DNA from: Stephanodiscus triporus
Taxonomy: Eukaryota; Bacillariophyta; Thalassiosirophyceae; Thalassiosirales; Thalassiosiraceae
Assembly (NCBI GenBank): GCA_036939755.1
Contig: JALLAZ010000438.1
Coordinates: forward strand, 1 to 24,819
Direction of reading: 5' to 3'
Length of the DNA: 24,819 bases
Shown here: piece by piece, positions 16,228 through 24,819 of the stretch
Layout of the letters: each line of letters begins with the position of its first letter
Position numbering within the stretch: the stretch's first letter is position 1
Notes under the pieces: generated by a model
What the model saw: the letters and a program-made list of their open reading frames with translations, nothing else
The model's database searches: none
What the model was told of the DNA's origin: nothing
Translations under genes and position numbers: made by a program

Positions 16228-19200
16228 ATGACAACGATCTTTGTATTGACTGCACTGCTTGCCTTTTCTCCTAATCGGTGGCCGATAAGGACAGTCGATG
16301 GCGAAACGATCGGAGGCAGTAGAAATGTGCTGCTTGGCTGGCAGGGGAGACGCGGGGGGTCGTCGGGAGAGTCGGCAGATCGTCGCAGTCGAATAGCTCA
16401 AGAACGCACCGAGATGGGCGCGAGGATGGGACGTCGAAGTCGCGATAAATCATTCGCGCGCGTTGCCGACGTCGGCGGCAACGGCAACGGCCTCCGTGAC
16501 CTCGATGACGACGACGACGACGACGACGTCGAGGCTCGCCACCAAGACGGACGCAGCAGCAACAACGGTGGCAAACATCGTCAACGCCGACATGGTCGGC
16601 GAGATCAGCAACCGAAGAACATATACTCCCCGCCGAACATCAAGCTGATACCGCAGCCGCGCAAGAAAGAATTGTGGCTGCCCTGGCCGCTCGGCGAGAT
16701 GCGGAGCGATTTTTACAGATACGCGGCGGAGCAGCAGCGACAGCGGGGAGGGCGGGCGTGGCAACAACGGCAGACCGGGGGCGGCGGCGGCGGCGGCGGC
16801 GCCGCCCTCGCGCTGGAGTGGCAGCAGCAACTGCAACGCGGCAGGGAGTGGGCGACGGGGATCCTCCAACGAGGGGCCGGCGGACCGATGATGACGATGG
16901 TGCAACGATTCCCCGCGACCGACGGCGTCGGCGGCATTCGCAGGAACGAACACGTCGTCGACGAGACGCCGTCGACGACGAAATCGACGCAGTCGACGAC
17001 AAAATCGACGCGCGGGGCGTGGGATGCGGCGGCGGCGTCGTCCATCATCGCGAGCGCGCCTTGGCTGCCATGGAGGAAGAAGGACGACGATGGCAACGCG
17101 TACTACTCGAGCGCGAGGACGAACGACGTCGAACGACGAACGATCCGGGGCGGAGAGAGCGCCAAGCATGACGACGACAACGGATCCGACGACGACGGGG
17201 GCGGGGGCGGGGGCGGGGGCGGGGGCGGCTTCGACAAGGACGTGCTGCTCCGATACGTGCGGCTGCGGGCGTCCGTGCGGCTGCGACAGCTCGGGTACGT
17301 GGGGAGCGACTTCTCCGTACACCTGCCCCCGGCGTCGCCGGTGCTGCTCTTCTACCTCGTGCTCCCGTCGAGGCAGGATCCGATACGACGACTCGCGAGG
17401 TACGCGGTCGCGGGCGCGACGCTTAGCTGGATGCACAGCGAATGCACGAAGTATCGTAGGTTCTCGCCGCTGCCGATATTGAGGGGGGTGAACGTCCGAC
17501 GGCCGAATTTGCCGCCGTTTTTGCCCGACGTGGACTGCCTTCGTTCGGACGGCGGCGACGACGACGACGGCGGGATGGAGACAGATCCCGCGATGATGGC
17601 GGCGACGGTCGCATCGAACGGCATGGGCGCTGCGACTGCCGCCGCCGCTCGCGTATCGCCATCGTCGGGGGGGACGAGGGCCAGGTCGACAACAACGAGC
17701 GAAAATAATGACGGGGGGGGGGGGGAGGGAGATGGAGAACATTCGTCGCACGACGGCGGTCATCACCCGTGGGACCCGTTCCAATCTTTCGGGTCGGTGT
17801 CCTCGATTTATCGGACTTGGCTCGAGGGGCACAACATGCGCGCCGCACGATCGGCCCAACAGCGTCGAGTTCGAGCGTCGGACCAACTCCTGTCGATGCA
17901 AAAAGCGTCGTCGCCGTCGGCTTCGTCCAACTCCACCTCGATTTCGTCATCGTCGTCGTCGTCGAAATCGTCCACCTCGGCTTCTGCGACCGGCAATGCC
18001 GACGCGGGCTATGCGCTTGTGACTGGCGCGTCCTCGGGCCTCGGACGCGCGATCAGCGTAGAGTTGGCAAGGTACCGCATCCCCCTGATCCTCGTCGCTC
18101 GCGACCTCTCAAGGCTGAAGGCCCTAGCCGATGACATCGAAAAGCACTACGACGTCACGGTTAGGATCATCCAGGCCGACCTTTCAACGCCGGACTGCGC
18201 CAGGCGGATACACGACGCGACGACATCGGCGGGGCTTAACGTCGATATCCTGGTCAATAACGCGGGAGTGTGCGCTCATGGAGATTTTGTCGATGGCGAC
18301 GACGTTAACATGGCGCAGATGGTGTCGGTCAATGTTGGTGCGGTGACACAGCTGAGCCGGTTGTACGGGAGGGAGATGAAGGAACGTCGGCGGGGGCGGA
18401 TATTGATGGTTTCGTCAATGAGTGGTGTGTTGCCTGGTAATCCCGGTGTTTCGGTGTACGCTGCGACCAAGGCCTATGAGAAAAGTTTGGCATCGTCGCT
18501 TGGCAGAGAAATGGAAAGGTGAGAAATAGACGCGATTAGGAGCACATTACATGTTCATCTCATCTCACTCTCTGTTGATTTTTATCTGATGTAGATATGG
18601 AGTAGGGGTCACATGTCTACTTCCAGGAGCAGTAAAGGATACCGCCTTCGCTAAACGGAGTGATGTTGAGGATGCAGCGTGTTTTAACTTTCCAGGTACG
18701 CAATACTACGGTGGATTATAATTATTTTGTGTGTTGTTGAGGAATATTAATTGTTTTATGTGAAATACAACGTCGGGATTCGCTTCCAGGTTACGCCAAA
18801 ACGTCAGAATATGTCGCGGGAGAAGGTGTAAAAGTGAGAAAGTATTGATTGTCATACAGTCCTTCAGTACAAAATGTATTAGCTTTATCAAATTTCAATA
18901 ATCATATCGTATCTGTCGTACTGCTTCACCAAAGGGCCTCATGTTGGGATATCCTGAGGTGAGACAGACGTTCCCGCCACCCTTTTAACTTTCCTCGTTC
19001 AACTGCACCGGCGTCGTATTTTGATCTGATGATACTTTATTTCGAGTAGATATATCCTGGAATGATGAACAGGGTTTTTGTAAAGGCATTCCTTCCAATG
19101 CTCCCACCGAGATTTTCGACCATGATTGGCGAACTGGCTTGGAATCCGTGGCAGTGGGGAGACGTGAGGCCACAAAGACGGTCTGGGTCGAATATTCATT

Positions 19201-19352
19201 CTAGAGAAGATGAAAACGTGGGGCAAGATGAAAAGACTTCACCTGTCAAACCTGTACCACCACCGCCTCATGCCCCTTCTTGGAAATTTCTCAGTCAAAT
19301 GCAACTCTCTACATCAAAATCAAGCGCAAATGAATCGTCTGAGATGTCATAG
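16228..19352 (+). CDS. Short-chain dehydrogenase/reductase with long disordered N-terminal region, five exons
   Basis: Exons are 16228-18518, 18595-18695, 18790-18833, 18935-18958 and 19050-19352, giving 920 residues in one frame. Introns are 76, 94, 101 and 91 bp, all GT-AG. The ATG at 16228 is chosen because the frame farther upstream has only a TTG. Residues 1-14 (MTTIFVLTALLAFS) form a signal peptide or anchor. Residues ~20-590 are low complexity (Asp, Gln, Gly and Ser runs), with a more globular patch around 345-420. The SDR domain starts at ~594: TGASSGLG NAD(P)-binding motif (599-606), NNAG (677-680), catalytic Ser-730, Tyr-744 and Lys-748 in YAATK. Exons 2-5 finish it (YGVGVTCLLPGAV, GYAKTSEYVAGEGVK, GLMLGYPE, IYPGMMNRV). 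The fold resembles the DltE/COG0300-type classical SDRs; substrate unknown. It is probably membrane-associated in the ER or secretory system. Confidence 0.82.
17197..17228 (+). repeat. GGGGGC repeat, G-quadruplex-prone, inside SDR exon 1
   Basis: Five consecutive GGGGGC units encode a poly-Gly stretch. Four or more G5 tracts with one-base spacers fit a stable G-quadruplex on the coding strand. Confidence 0.75.
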
Positions 19353-19883
19353 AACCCTGCAGCAATAGAATTAATTGAACCGGTAAGAGAATTGGTACAA
19401 TTCCAAAACGGAACAAAATCACAAGAAAAGTTATCCGAAAGCTCGGCCGTGTATTCTGACGATACCGAGCGAGGAGCAGTCTCTACTGAGCAGGACGTTG
19501 TAACTGAAAAGGATGAACGTTTAAATAGTAAAATGCCAACGCATCAAGTTTCGGAAGGTGTTGGGAGCAACAAAGGCAAGGATGTATTCGGGAGATTGGA
19601 GAAAAAAGCTTCAGAACTTTCCACTTCCAGGCCGTTGGTACTACCGCCAGCATCAGCCGCGCATCCAAATGATGCCCAAATATCAACACCGTTGACTGTG
19701 ATTGGTTTGGAAAACGACAAATCAACAAAATCCTTTTCTAGTGAAGAATCGACACAGAATCGTTACGATGACGGCACAGTAGAATCACAACTATTTCTTC
19801 AGGAAAATACCAATCAGACATGGTTACCCAGCATGATGGACAAGAAAGACTACGATTTTCGTGATCGAAGGTTGGATTATTAA
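19353..19883 (+). CDS. In-frame downstream extension of the SDR gene
   Basis: After the TAG at 19350-19352 the same frame stays open for 176 codons to the stop at 19881-19883. It is hydrophilic, Ser/Glu/Lys-rich, and not recognised. No ATG lies near its beginning, so it is unlikely to be a separate gene. A 99-bp candidate intron (19254-19352: donor GTACCA, acceptor TCATAG) would remove the stop in frame and join it to the SDR protein. Confidence 0.35.
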   Translation, partial: NPAAIELIEPVRELVQFQNGTKSQEKLSESSAVYSDDTERGAVSTEQDVVTEKDERLNSKMPTHQVSEGVGSNKGKDVFGRLEKKASELSTSRPLVLPPASAAHPNDAQISTPLTVIGLENDKSTKSFSSEESTQNRYDDGTVESQLFLQENTNQTWLPSMMDKKDYDFRDRRLDY

Positions 19884-20197
19884 ATTAAGGTGTTCCACTG
19901 TATTACATAAGCTCTCTAAGCCATAGAACAGTGCCTGACGTGTCAAACTGTGTGGGTAGGTGTGTCGTGTGTAGTGTGCGTGTGTGCACTCGCAGCAGGT
20001 CTGCCAGAATAATTACCGTAGCAAAACTCATCTTCTCTCATCAATCTCCTCGTCGTCGACAAAGTAGTGTGTGTGGGAGAGGTCTGTCATAGCTTGTGCC
20101 ACCGCGAGCTCATCATCATTCAACTTTTCTGACTGGCCTGTTGCCGCGAACTATGATGCGCCGGCAACGCCGACACCAAGGCTACTCATATGAGATT
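19884..20197. other. Convergent intergenic region with GT-rich tract
   Basis: This lies between the SDR gene (+) and the kinase gene (-). A GT/TGTG-rich stretch spans about 19948-19987. No gene is seen. Confidence 0.5.
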
Positions 20198-22476
20198 TCA
20201 GGGTTTTGCGTCATCTTTCCCAGCGTCCTTCCACCCAATTTTCTTTGAAATGGTAGGCACAAAAGGAGGGGGAACCCGCTTATCTAAAAGTCCCTGCCAA
20301 TCGAATCCGGCGTAAAAACGTTGATTCGAGAGACTCTTGGGCCCGCCGACCCCACATCCAAGTCGGCGAGTGGTGTCCCTCACCAACAAACCTTTGATCA
20401 ACTGTTGAAGTTGTGGGCTGAAGTTGGCTGGATAGGGGGGCATTTCCCCCTTCAGAATCTTATTTGCAGTCCCCGTAGGACAATAAGACGTATATGGGCA
20501 GCCTGGGTACGGAGAATTTCGACATAGTTATGTAAATATTGTGGAGGAAGAGATGACTTTGCACATGAAGCATTTTGACTTACTACCCGATTGAAGCTCG
20601 TACTAAAACGAATAGAGCCGTAAAACTAGATGAGTAAATCACACAAGAAATAAAGGATCGCAAAAGAACTAAACTCACTAGCAAGATACCCAATGCCCAG
20701 TAGTCAACTGCCCAGCTGTAACCAGTACCCCTAATGAGCTCTGGCGCCATGTAATCAGGTGTGCCGCAGAACGTATAAGTCGGACCGTCAATGACTTTTG
20801 ATAGACCAAAATCAACCAGGACGCAATAGCCATTCGCATCCAATAACATGTTCTCGGGTTTCAGGTCTCGGTAAAGGACACGATGATTATAGAACTCCAT
20901 ATACGCCAAGATTACGGATGCGGAATAGAAACGTGTCCAATCCTCGCAGTTACTAACATGCCTATCGAGGATATTCTTCACTTCTCCACCGGGCAGCAGG
21001 TCAAGGAGGAAGTAAATGTAACGCTCATCCATCATTCTGCAGTGCATGAACGCAATATTTGGATGTTTCAATTCTTTCAATAATTGAAACTCGCTCAAAG
21101 CATTTTTCTCCTTGTGATTTTCAACGATTTTAAGTGCGTAGTGCACACCTGTGTCTTTCGCTTTCACCAGTTTGACCTTACTGAACGCACCTTGTCCCAA
21201 AGTACTTAATATTTCAAGGTCCTGCAGCGTGTAAACAACTGGTTCCGTAGGCGCAAGTGTAGATATACGCGATATCCGCTGCGGCCCGGTACTGTCAAAT
21301 ATATCTTGGAGATTTCCAAACATTCGAGTGAAATCTCCACGTGTCAGGATCCAACACACGACGAGCTTACTAAGAGCGATAGAGATATACATATTCAGCA
21401 ATATCTTCAATGGATGCTGAATGATGCAGCAGCAAGATCATGGTCCTCATTGAGTTTGACTTACCTCGCCGCCACAACCGTTGTAGGCCTTACGTCATCC
21501 TCGAGCAGTGCTCTCTCTCCGAAGATATAACCCTTCCCTTGCATTGCTATTGGACCATTCGAAGGTATTTCTCTCATATAAATGCCGATCTCCCCACTTC
21601 GTACTATAGATAGGAAGTCACCCACCTCCCCCTGTCTCAATATCGTATCTCCCTTATTATAATACTGCCGCGTCAACAAATGTGCCATGGTGTGCAACTG
21701 ATCTTCCTCGAATATATCTCTAAATAGCTTATTTTCGATCTTGATCATGGGCAAGAACGACAACTTTTCCATGTGCAGCCGTTGGCGATGCTGGCCCACC
21801 ACTCCGCGATACCAAGCCCGCCTGATTCGCCATAGCTTGCATCCGTCCATTGTGGCTGTGATGGTGACCGCACGGGACGAGCCGTAAATCAACGCCTGCT
21901 CCCCGAACGCGGAAGACAGTTCGAAGCGATGGCCAGGCATCTGCATACAGGTACCTATACAGGTACCTCGTTCCACTACGTAAAACTCATCTCCAATGTC
22001 GCCCTGTCGGATGATCTCGTCCCCCGCATTGAAAATGCAAGGCTCAAAGATGTCGATGAGCTCCTCTAACTCATCCTCCGTAAGCACGCTGAACATCACG
22101 TTCGTCTTGACGGCATCGTATATCAAATCTCTGATGTTCTCTCCCTTCACGACGTTCCTCTTGACATAGTCGTTGAAGTTCTCCTCCGCAATGATGGCAT
22201 TCCTTCCCGTCTTCCAGACGATGTCGGGGTCACTCGTTGACGATTCCCTGCTATTGTCGGATTGTTCGAAGTTTTGCATCAGCTCGCGAATGCGCTTGAG
22301 CTCCCTGCGGGCGTCCTCGGCGGCTTGGATGTCGTCGCAGGAGAGGGGCTTGTTGGAGAGGATGGATTGCACTGCCGGGTGAAATAAATCATAGTTGTTA
22401 GAATGGCTACCACTAACTACAGGATAAGCAGATGGTGGGAAGAGGGAGTCAACTCACTGAGAGCAATAATCTCCAT
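20198..22476 (-). CDS. Cyclic-nucleotide-dependent protein kinase (PKG-like, AGC family), five exons
   Basis: Minus-strand exons are 22476-22458, 22371-21465, 21369-20679, 20602-20584 and 20502-20198, giving 646 residues. Introns are 86, 95, 76 and 81 bp, all GT-AG. A pseudosubstrate-like GRNAIIAEE lies at ~62-70 (compare PKA-R RRGAISAE). Two cyclic-nucleotide-binding domains follow (~100-196 and ~215-310), with FGEQALIYGSSRAVT and FGERALLEDDVRPTT phosphate-binding cassettes. The kinase domain has GQGAFSKV (367 on), Lys-389 in YALKIV, YRDLKPEN (475-482), DFG (495-497), TFCGTPDYMAPE, then YELQSG encoded by the 19-nt exon 4. This is the PKG layout, with regulatory and catalytic parts in one chain. 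The C-tail ends soon after PPPFVPTI, without an FxxF hydrophobic motif. The start is uncertain: an in-frame TAG lies eight codons upstream, but its AG could also be a splice acceptor for further 5' exons. Confidence 0.9.
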
Positions 22477-22989
22477 ATCGGGACTTTGGCCGTTGGACTA
22501 GAGGGATGAGACAGCGTGTCGTGCATAATGAGAATTTATGAATCGAAATGATACAACGTTGCGAAATAAATATTATTGACCCGGGAGGCTGCGTCCACCG
22601 AGCTGATGACAACGTCCAAAACGAAAAGACGCTCGACCTCTACCTATCATGAACGACTTAAATTAACAGCAAGAACAATAAAATCAATAAGGGTCCGGCC
22701 ATCGTCAACCTTCCTCCCTTTCCTTCTGAATTGCACACGAGTCATGCGTGTATTGCCAACATCGTCACCGACGTCAAATTTTATCGTTGATCGCCGATCA
22801 ACGGCCGTTCTCTCGACGCAAAGCACCCCCCAAACTGAGGATGAATAAAATATTCTCTTACCATCATTGAAAAGTTGATCTTCGATTTCGGTGTACCACA
22901 AGAAGCAGTTGTTGAGTCACCTCCTCATGCTAAGGATAGGTTCCCACGAGCATGACCACAAAGATGGGACAATCGCCACACGTTTTGAA

Positions 22990-23048
22990 GACGCCTTGAA
23001 GCTAAAACGACTAGCCTCAGAGCTGCGACATGCGCTATTTCTTGACTA
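22990..23048. repeat. 59-bp direct repeat, copy 1
   Basis: It starts GACGCCTTGAAGC and ends TTTCTTGACTA. It matches copy 2 at 23262-23320 over its full length without gaps, with 7 differences by eye. Confidence 0.75.
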
Positions 23049-23069
23049 TTTCTCGGAGTTGGCAACACC

Positions 23070-23136
23070 GCGAATTTCTTCGCTGACAAATATCGCTTTT
23101 CGGAGTTTTTCGACTATTTGTCGCGAAGAAATTCGC
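23070..23136. repeat. Long hairpin, about 25-bp stem and 15-base loop
   Basis: The left arm 23070-23095 begins GCGAATTTCTTCGC. The right arm 23111-23136 ends GCGAAGAAATTCGC. They pair with only one bulged base on each side. The loop is 23096-23110. This could be a small-RNA precursor or the folded end of a repeat. Confidence 0.7.
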
Positions 23137-23261
23137 ACAGGACTCTACAGAGGAATTATTAAACACAGTAGCGGGAACGGCAAGTGGGACTTTTGGCGCG
23201 GAATAGAGTGTCCTTAAACCGTCAATTCGCTGCGTTTGATTCACGAAAAGACTGCGAAAGA

Positions 23262-23320
23262 GACGCATTGAAGCTAAAAAGACCAACCTCAAAGCTGCGA
23301 CATGCGATGTTTCTTGACTA
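23262..23320. repeat. 59-bp direct repeat, copy 2
   Basis: It starts GACGCATTGAAGC and ends TTTCTTGACTA, directly before the TA and terminal repeat of the MITE-like element. Copy 1 is at 22990-23048. Confidence 0.75.
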
Positions 23321-23323
23321 GAG

Positions 23324-23708
23324 TACCGTATTACACGCGGTTTAAGCACCACGCGGTATGAGAATCGCGAGAAAGATGGATCGTTCGTACGACCCCACTT
23401 CTCATTTCTAACTAATTCCTACAAATGTCCATAATTAGAATAACACAGTCATTTTCCTATGTACAAGATGAGTCCAACGATATGTGACATGCCAAGGTTC
23501 CCTCAACACTGCTACGGACCCATTTCCGCTTGCGGCGGCCATGGTTGTCATAGATTTTGCGGTAAAAAAATGAATGTGAATGTGCGCCAAAAAAACAGGG
23601 TACGCAGGAATCATACGTTAGCCAAAATAAGCGCCGGCCATCCCTCTAGAGTACTTTCTTTCTGAAAATGGTACTTTTTGTGATGCTTAAACCGCGTGTT
23701 TTACGGTA
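23324..23708. mobile_element. MITE-like element, probable Tc1/mariner type with TA target duplication
   Basis: The left end (TA)CCGTATTACACGCGGTTTAAGCA at 23324-23348 and the right end at 23684-23708 are inverted repeats matching at 23 of 25 positions. If TA is the duplicated target, the element is 23326-23706 (381 bp). The size, TIRs and TA flanks fit a non-autonomous Tc1/mariner element. An inner short frame (MYKMSPTICDM..., 23459-23665, Cys/His-rich: CYGPISACGGHGCHRFCGKK) is not recognised and is too short to be a transposase. Confidence 0.6.
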
Positions 23709-23738
23709 GAACCAATGTCTAGGTCTAAACCCTACTAT

Positions 23739-23876
23739 GTCTACGCGTAGACCTCATGTCTCTAGTACTAGACCTAAGGTCTAGTATCGTACCAGACCTT
23801 ATGTCTATGCTTTTTCAGTACAATTTCTACAGATTCCTATGTAGAAAAAGCGTACACCTTGCGACTAGGTCTAGAC
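23739..23876. repeat. Cluster of palindromes built on AGGTCTA/TAGACCT
   Basis: Perfect palindromes occur at 23739-23752 (GTCTACGCGTAGAC), 23761-23772 (TCTAGTACTAGA), 23766-23786 (arms TACTAGACCT and AGGTCTAGTA around one A) and 23869-23876 (GTCTAGAC). There is also a hairpin with 8-bp arms at 23824-23831/23840-23847 (TTTCTACA/TGTAGAAA). Further single AGGTCTA or AGACCT copies lie between (for example 23721-23727). The cluster begins 31 bp after the MITE-like element. Confidence 0.65.
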
Positions 23877-24819
23877 TTGTGTACAACGAACTCAATCCAA
23901 GAAAGTTGTAATCAAGGAGGAAGACTAAGAGGGTACTATCTCTTTGTTGGTCAGGGTCGATATAGTGCCCATAAGTTTAGTCTATTTTAAATAGTAATAA
24001 TCCCATGATATCAACCCCTCGGTCAATTCTGACATCACCATCGTGTTCTCCACCCCCGATTTAGTCTGTAGAGATACTTCATTGGTGGGTGTACCATATT
24101 TTTTTGCGGAGTTATTATTTCGTCTGCCAGCACAACCATCTTGTTTTCCGAAAAAAACCAGTGACCCCAACTAGATGATGAGTAGTTGCCCAATCAATTC
24201 TCCCTCCCGGCTACACCCCCCTGCCCCCCCTCATTGCTTACACCCATGAGACAACAAACGTGGCATTGGCAATGTCAAATTTTTCCGGTGCGCCGAGCGG
24301 CATCCATCATTTTGTCGTTGACGGGTCCTCATTGCACATCATCGTCAACGTGACATGCACTAATGGTCATATTAATAGTAATAATTAATGTTTTTTTCTA
24401 GACTTAACAATGCAGACCCATAGAAAACTATAATAGTTGATTGTTGTATGCTTTATTGCCGGGAGTGGGGCCCCATAGTGACCGTATGATGATGCCGGCC
24501 GCCATGGTCAATTTCTTCTATTGCATTTTACACTATTTTTGTTACTATTTTTATCTAGGCACACAACCCACAACTCCGCCAAACCCAAGTCCGACCAAGT
24601 GCCAAACACCTATCCGACAAAATATCTCCGCCAATATTTGGCGGATGGGGACATTTGAAGTCACCATCCTCTGCGCATGTATGGTGCGCAGACAGCGGTC
24701 CTGTGTGGTTGCACATATCTACTGCCATGGGGTCGGCAGTTCATGGCGAAGCAGCAAAATATGAAAAAAAAACTAATATTTTACGCTAACAAATCAGTAG
24801 ACAGGCTGTAGCTTGGCGA

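Larger units (their letters stand above)
22477..24819. other. 2.3-kb region without a firm gene; repeats, hairpins and a MITE-like element
   Basis: The part next to the kinase gene (22477-22900) may hold its promoter or extra 5' exons. One candidate on the minus strand (about 22587-22643) reads VERLFVLDVVISSVDAASR after a TAGAG acceptor, but no good donor follows. Farther on are a 59-bp direct repeat, a long hairpin, a TIR-bounded element and a palindrome cluster, listed separately. A short inverted repeat lies at 24316-24323/24343-24350 (CGTTGACG/CGTCAACG), and another at 24627-24634/24638-24645 (TCCGCCAA/TTGGCGGA). The ORFs in the last kilobase look like chance frames. Confidence 0.45.

Noticed and set aside
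16450..17901. 483-codon minus-strand frame opposite the SDR gene
   Set aside because: It is a low-complexity Arg/Pro shadow of GAC/GTC repeats, with no domain.
23459..23665. 68-codon Cys/His-rich frame as a transposase or zinc-finger gene
   Set aside because: It is too short, sits inside a MITE-sized element, and I recognise no family; kept only as a note.
24441..24764. 107-codon ORF at the right edge
   Set aside because: Composition is irregular, it starts without ATG support from context, and it spans short inverted repeats; probably a chance frame.

Overview
The window reads as nuclear DNA from a diatom, most likely a centric one. The diagnostic evidence is a pair of fucoxanthin chlorophyll a/c light-harvesting genes whose presequences carry the diatom plastid-import motif (signal peptide followed by AAAFAP). 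Short GT-AG introns, mostly 76-101 bp, and purely eukaryotic gene families (LSm8, Rab GTPase, TATDN1, cyclic-nucleotide-dependent kinase, UAS-UBX protein, SNAP-like proteins) agree with this. Naming a genus would be guesswork.

Layout. Positions 1-89 can fold into a branched structure. Positions 420-1786 hold a low-complexity protein ending in an HHCC integrase-type zinc-binding domain, broken by a frameshift in a G run. Positions 2163-3476 (-) encode a BspA-type leucine-rich-repeat protein. Positions 3906-5531 (+) encode a UAS/UBX protein with an N-terminal membrane or signal segment. Next come LSm8 (6038-6349, -) and an atypical Rab with a CaaX-like end (6922-7998, -). Two truncated alpha-SNAP-like paralogues (8643-9512 and 11632-12381, both +) share a 488-bp, roughly 99% identical 5' block with different 3' ends. 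They flank a TATDN1-type nuclease (10070-11347, -), whose promoter side carries a perfect 26-bp palindrome. Two FCP genes (13060-13689, -; 14041-15033, +, one intron) are head to head over a 351-bp shared promoter. Positions 16228-19352 (+) form a five-exon gene with a very long disordered N-terminus and a C-terminal short-chain dehydrogenase domain. Positions 20198-22476 (-) form a five-exon cyclic-nucleotide-dependent protein kinase, including 19-nt exons. The last 2.3 kb has no convincing gene but is rich in structure: a 59-bp direct repeat, a long hairpin, a probable 381-bp Tc1/mariner-type MITE and a cluster of palindromes.

The genes do not form a pathway. Loose themes are membrane traffic (Rab, SNAP-like), ubiquitin/p97-linked processes (UAS-UBX), RNA processing (LSm8), photosynthesis (FCP pair) and signalling (kinase). 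A GAC/GTC trinucleotide repeat runs through the coding parts of several GC-rich genes and is read in different frames as poly-Asp, poly-Ser, poly-Val or poly-Thr.

All splice models were built by hand from GT-AG sites, reading-frame continuity and family motifs. No transcript data or database search was available.
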